5,829 nt of DNA from Dehalococcoidia bacterium. GTDB lineage: Bacteria > Chloroflexota > Dehalococcoidia > UBA3495. The stretch spans positions 1-5,829 of the forward strand of contig JAPKDE010000168.1 of the NCBI GenBank assembly GCA_028822675.1. The letters run 5' to 3'. Position 1 is the first letter of the stretch. The number at the start of each line of letters is the position of its first letter. A program made the position numbers and the translations under genes. The notes under the pieces are model-generated. The model saw nothing but the letters and a program-made list of their open reading frames with translations, was not told the origin of the DNA and did not search any database. Below are positions 5,756 through 5,829 of the stretch, one piece after another.

Positions 5756-5829
5756 ATGTTAAAGATCGGCCATGAGGTCGTTAGACCAGGTATGTACCCA
5801 GGTGACGCTGAAGTCACAATTTCAGTTCC
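5756..5829 (+). CDS. Unrecognised protein, 5' partial gene cut by the window edge
   Basis: ATG at 5756 opens a frame that runs to the right edge (24 codons plus two bases). The visible protein starts MLKIGHEVVRPGMYPGD and goes on AEVTISV. It is not a signal peptide or membrane span; the alternating hydrophobic end (EVTISV) suggests a beta strand. I do not recognise the family from so little. Support comes from a strong Shine-Dalgarno six bases ahead and a promoter-like element upstream. It has the same orientation as the ThDP gene, 223 bp away, and may belong to the same metabolic neighbourhood, but has its own likely promoter. Confidence 0.72.
   Translation, partial: MLKIGHEVVRPGMYPGDAEVTISV

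Overview
The window reads as an ordinary bacterial chromosome segment, probably from an uncultured lineage. Protein style (a cytosolic cyclophilin with a short N-terminal tail, an FYGWW-type MFS carrier, an orphan thiamine-diphosphate (ThDP) enzyme) reminds me of Chloroflexota such as Dehalococcoidia/SAR202. That is an impression from family resemblance, not a test. No mobile element, CRISPR array, rRNA or tRNA gene was seen.

Layout, left to right. Positions 1-665 (+) hold a voltage-gated potassium-channel-like gene that enters from outside the window and is split by a frameshift near 180-196: the S1-S2 part is in one frame and the S3/S4-pore-coiled-coil part in another. At 773-1288 (+) is a complete cyclophilin-type peptidyl-prolyl isomerase with its own promoter candidate and a strong Shine-Dalgarno. 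It converges on an MFS transporter on the minus strand (1353-2696), and a hairpin at 1343-1388 can act as a terminator for both. Upstream of the transporter, also on the minus strand, is rsmI (2794-3651), a 16S rRNA 2'-O-methyltransferase. A 204-bp divergent intergenic region separates rsmI from a 558-residue ThDP-dependent enzyme on the plus strand (3856-5532). A 223-bp AT-rich gap with a good -35 box leads to the first 24 codons of a further plus-strand gene (5756 to the edge).

How the genes relate: cyclophilin and RsmI are housekeeping functions (protein folding, ribosome decoding-centre modification). The MFS carrier, the ThDP enzyme and possibly the last gene look like small-molecule uptake and catabolism, but nothing in the sequence fixes a substrate or proves that they work together. 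The points most worth a second look are the split channel gene and the transporter whose conserved N-terminus lies upstream of every in-frame ATG/GTG/TTG, behind a well-placed SD and an ATT codon. I do not see convincing evidence for a new biological system here.
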